Source of the DNA: Cohnella luojiensis
GTDB lineage: Bacteria; Bacillota; Bacilli; Paenibacillales; Paenibacillaceae
Length of the DNA: 64,000 bases
Direction of reading: 5' to 3'
Assembly: GCF_004564235.1 (NCBI RefSeq)
Contig: NZ_SOMN01000020.1
Coordinates: 27,685 to 91,684 of the forward strand
Both the position numbers and the translations under genes were made by a program. Below the pieces are notes generated by a model. It saw nothing but the letters and a program-made list of their open reading frames with translations, was not told the DNA's origin and made no database searches. Shown here in pieces: positions 18,486-26,392 of this stretch. The stretch's first letter is position 1. Each line of letters begins with the position of its first letter.

Positions 18486-18653
18486 ATGGAAATTTCTTTC
18501 ATTCCTGATAATCATATCGAACGGCTTGGCGGAATCCGGCTTTACGAATATAACCCGGTTTTTTTCTACTGGTCTTTTCGCGGGATGGATTTGCCATGCG
18601 GAAATACTGAGAACTTGAAGTATATAACTTTAATGAAAATGCCGAGTACATAA
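18486..18653 (+). CDS. small hypothetical ORF (uncertain)
   Basis: A 55-residue open frame starting at ATG 18486 after AGAGG. It contains LGGIRLYEYNPVFFYWSF and does not match any family I recognise. It lies between two copies of the dispersed hairpin element, where the array otherwise has one gene per interval; that is the only positional support. It may be a chance frame. The surrounding 585-base gap (18258-18842) otherwise holds only the two elements. Confidence 0.2.
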   Translation: MEISFIPDNHIERLGGIRLYEYNPVFFYWSFRGMDLPCGNTENLKYITLMKMPST

Positions 18654-18660
18654 ACTTATC

Positions 18661-18735
18661 GAAATCCAAACGATAATGGAATGAAGCAGATTGCTGCGGC
18701 AGTCTGCTTTTTCATTAAAGTAACGGGTAGCATTC
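18661..18735 (+). repeat. dispersed hairpin element, copy b (complete)
   Basis: Left motif AAACGATAATGGAA, then AAGCAGA (18684-18690) paired with TCTGCTT (18703-18709), a T-tract, and right motif ATTAAAGTAACGGGTAGCAT. The stem belongs to the AAGCAGA class also seen in the copy at 29827. Confidence 0.7.
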
Positions 18736-18842
18736 CTACAAATAAAGGAAATCATATCTTGTATATAGAAATAAACATGAAAGGTTTACGGATGGCACAC
18801 CAATAAAAGCTATGACAGAAAAAGCAAGAAAGGAAGAGGCTT

Positions 18843-19631
18843 ATGATTACCATTTATGATTGGTTTGGCTATGATTTGCCGATTAAGGAACGTTATCAGT
18901 TAATAAAAGAAGCTGGATTTGATGGCGTTTTATTATGGTGGAGTGATGGCTTTGGTCGTGACTGCTTAGGTCGGAACGATTACCGCAACGGACCGCAAAT
19001 TGCGCGAGAAGCGGGTCTTTTTATAGAAAACATCCACACACCAGTCCAAAACGAAAACAAACTCTGGATTGACAATCTGGACGGTGAAACCGTAACTGAT
19101 TGCTATTTACAATGTGTTGCAGATTGCGCCGAATTTGAGATTCCGACAATGGTGGTGCACTTGCCCAACGAAAACAATCCATATAACACATTGGGACTGG
19201 ATAGAATCAAGAGAATCACTGAAAAAGCTGAACAGCTTGGTGTCAATGTTGCACTGGAGAATTTATGGAACCTTTCCAATTTGGCATATGTACTGGAGCA
19301 AGTGGATTCCCTGCGTATCGGATTCTGTTATGACTGTGGACATCACTACCGCCATTATCCAGGCGATGATTTATTATCCATGTACGGTTCCCGGTTAATG
19401 GCACTACATTTACATGATAATAACGGAAGTTATGCCCAACACGGGTTACCCTTTGACGGCACGATTGATTGGTCTACAACAATGAAAAAAATTGCGGAAA
19501 CGGATTATACAGGCGCGACTGCAATAGAGGCCATGAATTGGGATTATGAGGATTTATCGGCTAAAGAGTTTTTACATAAAGCGTTTGAGCGAGCAAAAAG
19601 GCTGGAAGCATTAAAACTCTATAATCCATGA
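18843..19631 (+). CDS. sugar phosphate isomerase/epimerase family protein
   Basis: 262 residues, ATG at 18843 after AAGGAAGAGG. It is a xylose-isomerase-like TIM barrel (AP endonuclease 2 superfamily). Likely metal ligands lie in VALENLWN, CYDCGHHYRHYPGDD, LMALHLHDN and TAIEAMN. The N-terminal KEAGFDGVLLWW and the strand-end spacing fit the family. Its substrate cannot be deduced; members isomerise or epimerise sugars or inositols. It is a stand-alone unit bounded by hairpin elements on both sides, with no sugar genes beside it. Confidence 0.85.
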   Translation: MITIYDWFGYDLPIKERYQLIKEAGFDGVLLWWSDGFGRDCLGRNDYRNGPQIAREAGLFIENIHTPVQNENKLWIDNLDGETVTDCYLQCVADCAEFEIPTMVVHLPNENNPYNTLGLDRIKRITEKAEQLGVNVALENLWNLSNLAYVLEQVDSLRIGFCYDCGHHYRHYPGDDLLSMYGSRLMALHLHDNNGSYAQHGLPFDGTIDWSTTMKKIAETDYTGATAIEAMNWDYEDLSAKEFLHKAFERAKRLEALKLYNP

Positions 19632-19739
19632 AAACGGAAATAATCTGCAACAATCTTTGATATATGCAGGATGCCGTAATTAGCTGCATCTTCTGCCTAT
19701 TTCCCAAAGACGAATAAAAGGCACATTTACCTGTCGAGT

Positions 19740-19842
19740 AAAGCCCGAACGTATTCAGCGCTCGGGTTTTTGAGTATTTGGAGGGGCGTATTGCCGTGTG
19801 TTCGCTCTTCAGGAGTTACGCTAATGGTCAGTTTAGTTAAAA
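19740..19842 (+). repeat. dispersed hairpin element, copy c (diverged)
   Basis: A terminator-like hairpin with CCCGA and TCGGG arms (about 19744-19767) and a short T-tract follows the isomerase gene. At 19815-19842 a diverged right motif is seen, GCTAATGGTCAGTTTAGTT. Confidence 0.45.
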
Positions 19843-19946
19843 TTGTGCATAGAATTTTCACAGGATTTACAAGTTTATAGTAAAATAAGTAAGTAAAAGG
19901 GACTGACTTGAAACAATAACAGAATGATGAAATAGGGGGGATGAAA

Positions 19947-20429
19947 ATGAGAATAACAAAACTTTTTTTATCTTTAGCTATACTTAGTGTAATGTTAGCT
20001 ACTGCATGTTCGAATACAATGCCCACAAAAGATATTGGGAAATTGTATAGCTTGGCTTTAGATGCATACATGCCAATTGATGAAGGTCTAAATGGCGGAA
20101 TGAAATATATTGCAATTGACATGAGTAACTTTAAAGACCTTGATGATAAAGATAAGGGACAAATTCTCAAGCATTTTAATAAATACAATGTTGAAGTAAT
20201 GGAAGCGACGTATGAGCAATTAAAAGCCAAAGGGTTGTATGACCCCAAGACAATGGTCCTTAATGGCATATTGTTACGAGTCGAAAAGACGGAGATATTA
20301 AATAATAAATTTGTTGTTGAAGGCTCTAAATATAGGGCTGCGTTAGGAGCAATTGGAACAAAAGTCGTTGTTGAATTGAAAAACGATAAATGGCAAGTAA
20401 CAAAAGCCGCCACTACATGGGAAAGTTAG
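19947..20429 (+). CDS. putative lipoprotein of unknown function
   Basis: 160 residues. Two ATGs are possible; 19947 is preferred because AGGGGGG at 19934-19940 abuts the other one at 19941. The N-terminus is a lipoprotein signal (RITKLFLSLAIL, lipobox LATAC with Cys near residue 20). The mature part is alpha/beta with lysine-rich stretches and a C-terminal VVVELKNDKWQVTKAATTW that resembles the closing strand of NTF2-like or DUF4878-type lipoproteins. I do not recognise the family. It lies between hairpin elements, upstream of another unrelated lipoprotein. Confidence 0.65.
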   Translation: MRITKLFLSLAILSVMLATACSNTMPTKDIGKLYSLALDAYMPIDEGLNGGMKYIAIDMSNFKDLDDKDKGQILKHFNKYNVEVMEATYEQLKAKGLYDPKTMVLNGILLRVEKTEILNNKFVVEGSKYRAALGAIGTKVVVELKNDKWQVTKAATTWES

Positions 20430-20460
20430 TATTTGATAAGATACCAATATGATCATTGAG

Positions 20461-20540
20461 GGACGGATACAATAGTGGAGGAGCTCGCTTCGGGCAGCTC
20501 CTCTTTTGGTTCATTGAAGAAACGGGCAGGATAGTTCCAA
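20461..20540 (+). repeat. dispersed hairpin element, copy d (complete)
   Basis: Left motif GGACGGATACAATAGTGG (20461-20478), stem GAGGAGCT (20478-20485) with AGCTCCTC (20496-20503), TTTT, then right motif AAACGGGCAGGATAGTT (about 20520-20536). Confidence 0.8.
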
Positions 20541-20588
20541 TTTATGGTAGCATAAGAGTGAAATTCATTTGTGCGGAAGGGGGCACTA

Positions 20589-21050
20589 ATGTTGTGCGAA
20601 TTGCGAAAATGCATTCTAGTTTGTTTTTTCTTAATAACCTTTCTATCTGCTTGTGGCAAGGAACAGTCATTCGAGTCCGAAACGCTTTATTTTTACAGCG
20701 GCGAGATGTTATCTTTGGTTGACCAACGGGAGAGTGAATATTCAAGGGACAGAGGAGTTTTGTATACCCTAGGACTAACTGACTTCCGTCCGCAAGAACC
20801 AGCATTTAAAAAGTTTACTGAATCCTATCAGGGTACTGGTAAAGAAGGTCATATTTCATTTTCAGAACGGACCAAAATATATTCCCGCTCTAAGGCCACC
20901 AATACAAAGATCACAATTCCTGTTTCAGATTTATTTCAAGCTTTGAAGCCTATTGGTTCAGGAGATTACCCGAAAATCGAATTCTGGGTAACCCCTTATA
21001 AAAAAGGGGAGTATGACGTTGAGGCGGTTGAAGTTGTATTGCTGCATTAG
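20589..21050 (+). CDS. putative lipoprotein of unknown function
   Basis: 153 residues, ATG at 20589, five bases after GGAAGGGGG (20575-20583). Residues 1-22 are a lipoprotein signal with lipobox LSAC (Cys near 22). The rest has no recognised domain; it includes SGDYPKIEFWVTPYKKGEYD near the C-terminus. The gene starts about 50 bases after the right motif of a hairpin element and is followed by another element 13 bases after its stop, so it forms one gene-plus-element unit. Confidence 0.65.
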   Translation: MLCELRKCILVCFFLITFLSACGKEQSFESETLYFYSGEMLSLVDQRESEYSRDRGVLYTLGLTDFRPQEPAFKKFTESYQGTGKEGHISFSERTKIYSRSKATNTKITIPVSDLFQALKPIGSGDYPKIEFWVTPYKKGEYDVEAVEVVLLH

Positions 21051-21062
21051 CGTCGAACCTTG

Positions 21063-21145
21063 AACTAACAGGTACGATAGTGGAGGAGCTTGCCTGTAGG
21101 CAGCTCCTCTTTTTCATCATTAAAGTAACGAGTAGGTTAACGTGG
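21063..21145 (+). repeat. dispersed hairpin element, copy e (complete, best stem)
   Basis: Left motif AACTAACAGGTACGATAGTGG (written as AACTAACAGG plus TACGATAGTGG), stem GAGGAGCT (21083-21090) with AGCTCCTC (21102-21109) extended by TGCC/GGCA around a TGTA loop, T-tract, and right motif ATTAAAGTAACGAGTAGG. Confidence 0.8.
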
Positions 21146-21263
21146 CAGTGTAGAAGATATCAGAGTTTCAACAACCAACGTTAGCGATGGTAATTCGTTG
21201 CACAAAGAATTGTTCTTTGGGTCTTGGGTAAAATATCCAAAACAATTGAATTGAGGCTAAGTA

Positions 21264-21707
21264 ATGAAAACGGTCCTTTTGTTCATCATGATCTTGACAG
21301 CGAATTACTCACCAATAATTTCATTACTTAAGGGTGAAGATGTTGCATCCATGCAGATTGTTAGAAACATGCCTGGAGAACAAGGGCATATTTATAAAAA
21401 TACTGATCAATCAGGAAAAACTACAATAACAAAAGTAATTGGGTGGATCAACACTTCAAAACCTGTCAGTGGCCCAGCGGAATTTGGAAAGTATCCAATG
21501 CTTATAAAAGTACAGTTGAACGATGGAAGACTGATTATTGTTTCACAAGCATATAAATGGTTCCATGGAACAATGGCCGATGGGAGAGGGATTTCACACT
21601 CTGCCCCTATAAAAAACGAAATAGTGATAAGGAATGGTTCGAACATGTTTCGTGCAAAATCGCTAGAACTTTATGGTTGGATTGAAGAAGTCTGTAAACA
21701 AGAATAA
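21264..21707 (+). CDS. hypothetical secreted protein
   Basis: 147 residues starting with ATG at 21264; the preceding GAGG is only a moderate ribosome binding site. Residues 1-20 are hydrophobic and could act as a signal peptide. The mature part is rich in beta-strand-forming residues (GKYPMLIKVQLNDGRLIIVS, then AYKWFHGTM) and ends with YGWIEEVCKQE. No family is recognised. It is a single-gene unit between two hairpin elements. Confidence 0.5.
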   Translation: MKTVLLFIMILTANYSPIISLLKGEDVASMQIVRNMPGEQGHIYKNTDQSGKTTITKVIGWINTSKPVSGPAEFGKYPMLIKVQLNDGRLIIVSQAYKWFHGTMADGRGISHSAPIKNEIVIRNGSNMFRAKSLELYGWIEEVCKQE

Positions 21708-21767
21708 AATGAGTTGGAACAACAACACAAAGGCTGCCGAGGGACATGAATCAACGGCCTTTGCTCC

Positions 21768-21820
21768 ACTAACGGATAACGATACTTGAGGAGCTTGCTT
21801 TACTGAAGCTCCTTTTTTTA
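21768..21820 (+). repeat. dispersed hairpin element, copy f
   Basis: Left motif CTAACGGATAACGATACTTGA, stem AGGAGCTT (21789-21796) with AAGCTCCT (21806-21813) and a seven-base T-tract. The right motif is reduced to AAGAACGAGCAATG. A separate weaker AAAGGC/GCCTTT hairpin lies at about 21729-21762. Confidence 0.7.
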
Positions 21821-21925
21821 AGAACGAGCAATGTTGTAAGTGGAATTAGAGGAATTCATGCGTAACCTTTTGTTCGTTTCCTCGTCTAAGTATTGTTAGC
21901 ATTTTTCGGAAATGGAGTGAATTTA

Positions 21926-23089
21926 TTGAAATTAATTAAAAATTCAATTCATGCTTTAGGCATATCCGCATTCATTATGGCAGGGATGATTTTCTCAAGC
22001 CCCATTTCAATGGCAAGTAGCGAACGTGTTATATCTATGACTTCTGGGGCCCCAACTATTCGAATTTTCCTAAACAATTCACAATTTATGGCACCTACCG
22101 GTATTCCAATACTAAGAAAGGGTGCAGTATTAATTCCATTGGAAGGCTTGTTAGCCGCAAAAGGAATGGTCAATTACGACAAAAGATCTAAAGTAATTAA
22201 GGTAAATAACATTCTCACGGTCGGAACAATAAAAGAGGGCTCTAAAGTAGGGTATATAAACGGGAAAAAGATAGTCTATGCAGCAGAGCCCCAGCGAATA
22301 AATGAGCAACTCTATGTGCCGCTACGATTCATAAGTGACGCAATCGGAGGCAAGCTCGAGTGGAACGCACATGAACATTACGCAAGTATAAAATATCCGG
22401 AATTCATCGGTGATAATACGGAAAGTGGTAACTACCTCCTCGATGGTATGAGCGGAGTATTATACAACCGTGATGATAGTGGGAAAATCCATCGACTCGG
22501 GATATCTACCGCGAAGCTAGAACCGGGTTATATCATCGGTACGAAGATGACAGCAGCAAAGGTAGCTGATGATGCTGACTTGATCAGTATTTATCATTCT
22601 CACGGGGAGCCATCGTCTAATGTTGAGGTTTACACCTTGTTTATAAAAAAAGGAAAAATCCTTCGTCAATCACATGCGCATTACTGGGAGTTCGTACCTG
22701 ATGATATAAAGTTATATAAGGGTAATGCGGTGATGAACGACGGTCATATTGTTCGTTTGATCGGGGTTGATGGCTCCGTGATATCCTCTTGGAACGTTTC
22801 TAAGCTTGCTGGAAACCCGGATCATAGTTACGCAGTTGAAGCTTTAGGGGAGGGTTATATCGTGGTCCGTTGGAGCAATGAAGGTTTTCTTACGGTTATT
22901 GACCTACGCGCGCAAAAAGCTGTAATTCTCTTTAAAGAATTTGGAATTGATCTTAAGGATATACCTGGCTTCAGATATGATTCTATAAGGTTTTCGGGCA
23001 TCGGTAACGATCCGACTGAATTAGAATTTACGTTTACGAATAGAGACAATCAAGCCAAAATTTACACGTACAAGTTGGGTGCGAATTGA
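21926..23089 (+). CDS. stalk domain (copper amine oxidase N-terminal-like) protein
   Basis: 387 residues. I place the start at TTG 21926, five bases after GGAGTGA; a signal peptide follows (IHALGISAFIMAGMIFSS, then a cleavage region near MASS). Residues about 45-150 are the copper amine oxidase N-terminal-like stalk domain, typical of Paenibacillus surface proteins: IRIFLNNSQFM, VLIPLEGLLAAKGMV, RINEQLYVPLRFISDAIGGKLEW. The C-terminal 230 residues look like a beta-rich propeller or sandwich without recognised catalytic residues. It should be secreted or wall-associated. It has hairpin elements on both sides. Confidence 0.75.
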   Translation: MKLIKNSIHALGISAFIMAGMIFSSPISMASSERVISMTSGAPTIRIFLNNSQFMAPTGIPILRKGAVLIPLEGLLAAKGMVNYDKRSKVIKVNNILTVGTIKEGSKVGYINGKKIVYAAEPQRINEQLYVPLRFISDAIGGKLEWNAHEHYASIKYPEFIGDNTESGNYLLDGMSGVLYNRDDSGKIHRLGISTAKLEPGYIIGTKMTAAKVADDADLISIYHSHGEPSSNVEVYTLFIKKGKILRQSHAHYWEFVPDDIKLYKGNAVMNDGHIVRLIGVDGSVISSWNVSKLAGNPDHSYAVEALGEGYIVVRWSNEGFLTVIDLRAQKAVILFKEFGIDLKDIPGFRYDSIRFSGIGNDPTELEFTFTNRDNQAKIYTYKLGAN

Positions 23090-23144
23090 AGTCTGAGATG
23101 AAAAATCGAAAACTAGGCGGGATTTAAATTGATTTAGGTACGGC

Positions 23145-23167
23145 AGGGCTGCTTCGTGGTAGCCCTT
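23145..23167 (+). terminator. hairpin after the stalk-domain gene (possible element copy g)
   Basis: AGGGCT (23145-23150) pairs with AGCCCT (23161-23166) across a CTTCG-containing loop. A TAGGTACGGC phrase just before it vaguely recalls the left motif of the dispersed element. Confidence 0.4.
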
Positions 23168-23215
23168 CGTTCAGCTAGAATAAGATCAAATTACTTCCGG
23201 AGGTCAAAGAATAAT

Positions 23216-24193
23216 ATGGAAAAGAAGATCAAACAACTATTCACTCAAGATATATTGAGACAAGCTGCGGAACGTTATGGTATACGCGATGACTCAATGA
23301 TCGATTTAAATGGGTTTCAAAACTTCGTTTATTCTGGGTTGGTCGGAGATCGTGAAGTTATTCTAAGAATTGCCCATATCACACATCGGAATGAAACATT
23401 AACGAAAGCGGAATTAGATTTTATCATGTTTTTGGCGGAGTCTGGAGTAAAAGTGGCTAGACCGATTCAGTCTCTATCCAGTGATCTTCTTCATACAATT
23501 GATGATGCTTTTGTTGTGACAGCCTTTGAGAAAGTCCCTGGCAGAAATGCAAAAATTGCCGAGGAGAGCAATACTTTTTATGATAATATAGGTCAATTCG
23601 TTGGGAAAATACATAAGCTTTCACTTCACTATGCCCCGCAAAATATACGATATGATTGGAATGACAATGCACTATTAGCTTCATTTAAGAAATATTGTCC
23701 GTCAGAATTATATAGCAGTTTCGACCGTTTAATTGGTGAAGTTAGCGCTCTTTTCAAGGATAAAGATACATACGGCCTTATTCATGGGGATGTCAGTTGC
23801 GGAAATTATCTAAATGATGGGGATAAGGCCAATATTATCGACTTTGACGAGGCGGAATATAGCTGGTTTGTGTCCGATATTGCTACACCATTATTTTATG
23901 AAATCCCTATCCCGTGGGTTGTGGATGGAGAGGTAAGAAAGGAGATTACAAAGCGCTTCTTTTCCAACTTCTTAAACGGCTATTGTAAAGAAAATACTAT
24001 AAGTCAAGAATGGTTAAAGAAAATATCTTTATTTATCGATTTAAGACAAGCTAGAGTTTTATCCGCGCTATATAGAAGCAGAGATTTTAATGCTCCTGAT
24101 TGGAGTGAATGGGATGAACAAGCTCGACGCTTCTATTATTTTAACTTACTGAATAACACACCGTATATTGATATGGACTTTTCGCGAATGTAA
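23216..24193 (+). CDS. phosphotransferase family protein (APH/choline-kinase-like)
   Basis: 325 residues, ATG at 23216 after CGGAGG. It has the kinase-like core of aminoglycoside and choline phosphotransferases: REVILRIAH around the nucleotide-binding Lys/Arg strand, the catalytic HGDVSCGNYL (Asp base and Asn metal ligand) and IIDFDEAEYSWFVSDIATPLF with the metal-binding Asp. Substrates in this superfamily range from antibiotics to homoserine and sugars, so resistance should not be assumed. It is a single-gene unit in the element-punctuated array. Confidence 0.85.
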   Translation: MEKKIKQLFTQDILRQAAERYGIRDDSMIDLNGFQNFVYSGLVGDREVILRIAHITHRNETLTKAELDFIMFLAESGVKVARPIQSLSSDLLHTIDDAFVVTAFEKVPGRNAKIAEESNTFYDNIGQFVGKIHKLSLHYAPQNIRYDWNDNALLASFKKYCPSELYSSFDRLIGEVSALFKDKDTYGLIHGDVSCGNYLNDGDKANIIDFDEAEYSWFVSDIATPLFYEIPIPWVVDGEVRKEITKRFFSNFLNGYCKENTISQEWLKKISLFIDLRQARVLSALYRSRDFNAPDWSEWDEQARRFYYFNLLNNTPYIDMDFSRM

Positions 24194-24205
24194 ATTTGTT
24201 TGTTC

Positions 24206-24229
24206 CTCTAATGGGACACGATAACTTAA
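24206..24229 (+). repeat. dispersed element, left motif only
   Basis: CTCTAATGGGACACGATAACTTAA (as CTCTAATGGGACACG plus ATAACTTAA) matches the left motif 13 bases after the phosphotransferase stop. No clear hairpin follows. Confidence 0.45.
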
Positions 24230-24372
24230 TAAAATCAAATCGGTAGCGGCCAGAATCGTTGACATAGTCTCAATATCAGAACCTGTTGTAACGGAGGTTA
24301 CTGCTGACCAATAAACGCTAAGTTATTAGTCTTACGTTAAATAAAAAAATCATAAAAGTTGGTGCGATTTTG

Positions 24373-24858
24373 GTGAGTGGCAACGGGATCATCCGAGCCA
24401 TTCAATCAATTGAGGACGAACAGGAAAGAGATACGATTACGAACGACAACGATTTGTTCGCGCCTCCTCTTCCAAGAGGTGCTATGGATAACATAATGGA
24501 AGGAATTGAGGGAGACGGATCGCCTTGGTCATATATGTGCGCATCGCTGTTCGCAAGGGAAGCGAAAGAATACGGCGCATTATGGCATGGCGTCAGTTGG
24601 GAAGCTCACTGTGTAGTGTCACCTGATTTTAGCGACGACGCAATCATTACTCCCGACTATATAGACTTGGAATGGAAGAAAAAGCCCAGCGACTTTACGC
24701 CTAAGGTGGCCTTTGTAGAAGAATCCGTCGTCGTAACGTTCTACACCTTCAGCGGATTGGGCATTTCAGGCGTCTACGAACATGTTGACACGTACAGGAA
24801 AGGCACTTATGTATTCGAAACTATTAATGAAAAGATTGCCGAAGGTGGTATGGGTTGA
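24373..24858 (+). CDS. hypothetical protein
   Basis: About 161 residues, starting with GTG 24373 or TTG 24370; the ribosome binding site is weak (GGTG). The protein is acidic and soluble, with no membrane segment. It contains GSPWSYMCASLFAREAKEYG, WHGVSWEAHCVV and a repeated beta pattern (VAFVEESVVVTFYTFSGLG). I recognise no family. The hairpin of the following element begins at its stop codon. Confidence 0.5.
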   Translation: MSGNGIIRAIQSIEDEQERDTITNDNDLFAPPLPRGAMDNIMEGIEGDGSPWSYMCASLFAREAKEYGALWHGVSWEAHCVVSPDFSDDAIITPDYIDLEWKKKPSDFTPKVAFVEESVVVTFYTFSGLGISGVYEHVDTYRKGTYVFETINEKIAEGGMG

Positions 24859-24910
24859 ACGGCTGCCGTAGGTGGCCGTTTTTACGTTAACGCAGTATAG
24901 TTCCTGTAAT
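24857..24910 (+). repeat. dispersed hairpin element, copy h
   Basis: AACGGC (24858-24863) pairs with GCCGTT (24875-24880), stem extended by G-C and wobble pairs inside, then TTTTACG and a right motif TTAACGCAGTATAGTT. The stem belongs to the ACGGCTGCC class shared with copies at 30359 and 32712. Confidence 0.6.
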
Positions 24911-24956
24911 GGTAAAATAAAATGTTGTGAGACGTCAAAAGGGTTGGAGGTTTACG

Positions 24957-25982
24957 ATGAGACCGGAGACAGAAGTTTCATACCATTCTGAAGAACGAGG
25001 AATACGCACAATGAGGGCGCTGGTTTATGAAAAATATGGCTTAACCGATGTCCTGCGGATTGAAGAGGTGGATGTCCCCGCGCCCAAGGACCATGAAGTG
25101 CTGATAGAGGTCCATGCATCATCTGTGAATTCCTGGGATTGGGATCTCCTGCGCGGAAAACCGTACCTCACCCGTCTTGGCGCGCTCCGTAAGCCCCGTT
25201 ACAGCATCCTTGGCGCGGACGTCGCGGGGCGAGTAGTCGCCGTGGGCGCAGCTGTCGAACGTTTTCGACCGGGGGACGAGGTGTTCGGGGACATTTCCGG
25301 CAGCGGTTGGGGCGGATTTGCTGAATATGTAAGCGTTCGTGAGAAGGCTTTGACTCCGAAGCCTGCAGGGCTGAGCTTTGAACAGGCGGCGGCCATTCCT
25401 CAGGCGGCGGTTCTCGCCTTGCAGGGATTGCGAGATAAAGGAAAGCTTCGAAAGGGCCATCGGGTTTTGATAAATGGGGCGGGCGGCGGCGTCGGAACGT
25501 TCGCTATCCAATATGCTAAGTTGCTAGGGGCGGAAGTGACCGGTGTGGATAGCGCCGGGAAGTTGGAAATGCTGCTTTCAATCGGGGCTGATCGTGTACT
25601 GGACTATACTAAAGATGACTTCACTGCAATCGGACTACAATACGACCTGATCCTCGATGTCGTCGGAAACCGATCAGTCTTTGCGATCAAGCGCGCGCTT
25701 AAATCAGGCGGTACGTATGTGATGGTTGGCGGCTCATTGCATCGCATCCTCCAGGCTATGTTGGTGTCACCACTTACCGCTTGGTTAGAAAAGAAGAAAA
25801 TGACACTTCTCCTCCATAAGCCGAACCACGACGATCAGTTGGTCTGGAAAGCGTTTGTTGAAGCTGGCCAAATCGTGCCTGTCATTGATCGTCAGTATCC
25901 GTTAAGCGACGCGGCTCAGGCGATTCGTTATCTTGGAGAAGGCCGTGCGAAAGGGAAAATCGTCGTGTACATGAAAAGCTAG
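24957..25982 (+). CDS. NAD(P)-dependent alcohol dehydrogenase / quinone oxidoreductase (MDR family)
   Basis: 341 residues. ATG 24957 follows TTGGAGG by six bases; MRALVYEKYG, where most family members begin, is at residue 19, so this copy has a short extension. The GroES-like N-terminal half and Rossmann half are clear: VHASSVNSWDWDLLRG, GADVAGRVVAVGAAVERFRPGDEVFG, and the cofactor loop GAGGGVGTFAIQYAK. Zinc-binding cysteines are absent, which places it with zinc-independent quinone oxidoreductase-type enzymes that reduce enones or quinones with NAD(P)H. It is a single-gene unit flanked by elements. Confidence 0.88.
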   Translation: MRPETEVSYHSEERGIRTMRALVYEKYGLTDVLRIEEVDVPAPKDHEVLIEVHASSVNSWDWDLLRGKPYLTRLGALRKPRYSILGADVAGRVVAVGAAVERFRPGDEVFGDISGSGWGGFAEYVSVREKALTPKPAGLSFEQAAAIPQAAVLALQGLRDKGKLRKGHRVLINGAGGGVGTFAIQYAKLLGAEVTGVDSAGKLEMLLSIGADRVLDYTKDDFTAIGLQYDLILDVVGNRSVFAIKRALKSGGTYVMVGGSLHRILQAMLVSPLTAWLEKKKMTLLLHKPNHDDQLVWKAFVEAGQIVPVIDRQYPLSDAAQAIRYLGEGRAKGKIVVYMKS

Positions 25983-26071
25983 CTAAGCTATCGGGAAACG
26001 ATAATTGAGGAGCTTGCTACGCGGCGGCTTCTTTTTTGTTTGTTGATTGAAGTAACGGGCAGGGTAACTGG
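25983..26071 (+). repeat. dispersed hairpin element, copy i (complete)
   Basis: The left motif GCTATCGGGAAACGATAATTGA starts directly after the dehydrogenase stop (split as GCTATCGGGAAACG plus ATAATTGA). A GAGGAGCTT/GGCTTCTT hairpin with T-tract follows, then right motif ATTGAAGTAACGGGCAGGG. Confidence 0.75.
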
Positions 26072-26134
26072 GCAATCATGTTTAATTAATTAAGCACTGA
26101 AGATTCGGATCTTTTTTGAGCAACAATTGGACGC

Positions 26135-26292
26135 TCACGGTAGTTTCAGAATATACTCTTCGACATCTTCACCACGTGCGTTGGCGAACCCCTTGTCCTC
26201 TCCAGAAATCTTGAACCCGCATTTTTCCAAAACACGTTAACGGTTGGATTACCGGTGATATTTCTAATTAATTCTAGATGTTGTTTATTGAG
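26135..26292 (-). pseudogene. GNAT acetyltransferase, C-terminal remnant
   Basis: Read on the minus strand, this stretch encodes HLELIRNITGNPTVN and, after a one-base shift near 26238, RVLEKCGFKISGED, GFANARGEDVEEYILKLP and a stop at 26135-26137. This is the classic end of a ribosomal-protein-type GNAT acetyltransferase (the N-x-R-V-L-E-K-C-G-F acceptor motif). The upstream two thirds are missing. It is the only minus-strand coding trace between 17 and 37 kb and explains most of the gap between the dehydrogenase and the GH2 gene. Confidence 0.65.
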
Positions 26293-26392
26293 CTACCGCG
26301 TAAGGAATTCGGGCGACATCATACGTTCACGGCAAGGATCAAATATGCTACCATGATTTAAAGAGAAGAGGAATCTGGAGGGAAACGCCGCG

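Noticed and set aside
23216..24193. Calling the two phosphotransferases aminoglycoside resistance genes
   Set aside because: The kinase-like motifs are shared with homoserine, choline and sugar kinases; nothing in the sequence fixes an antibiotic substrate.
26135..26292. Functional GNAT acetyltransferase on the minus strand
   Set aside because: Only the last third is present and it contains a frameshift.
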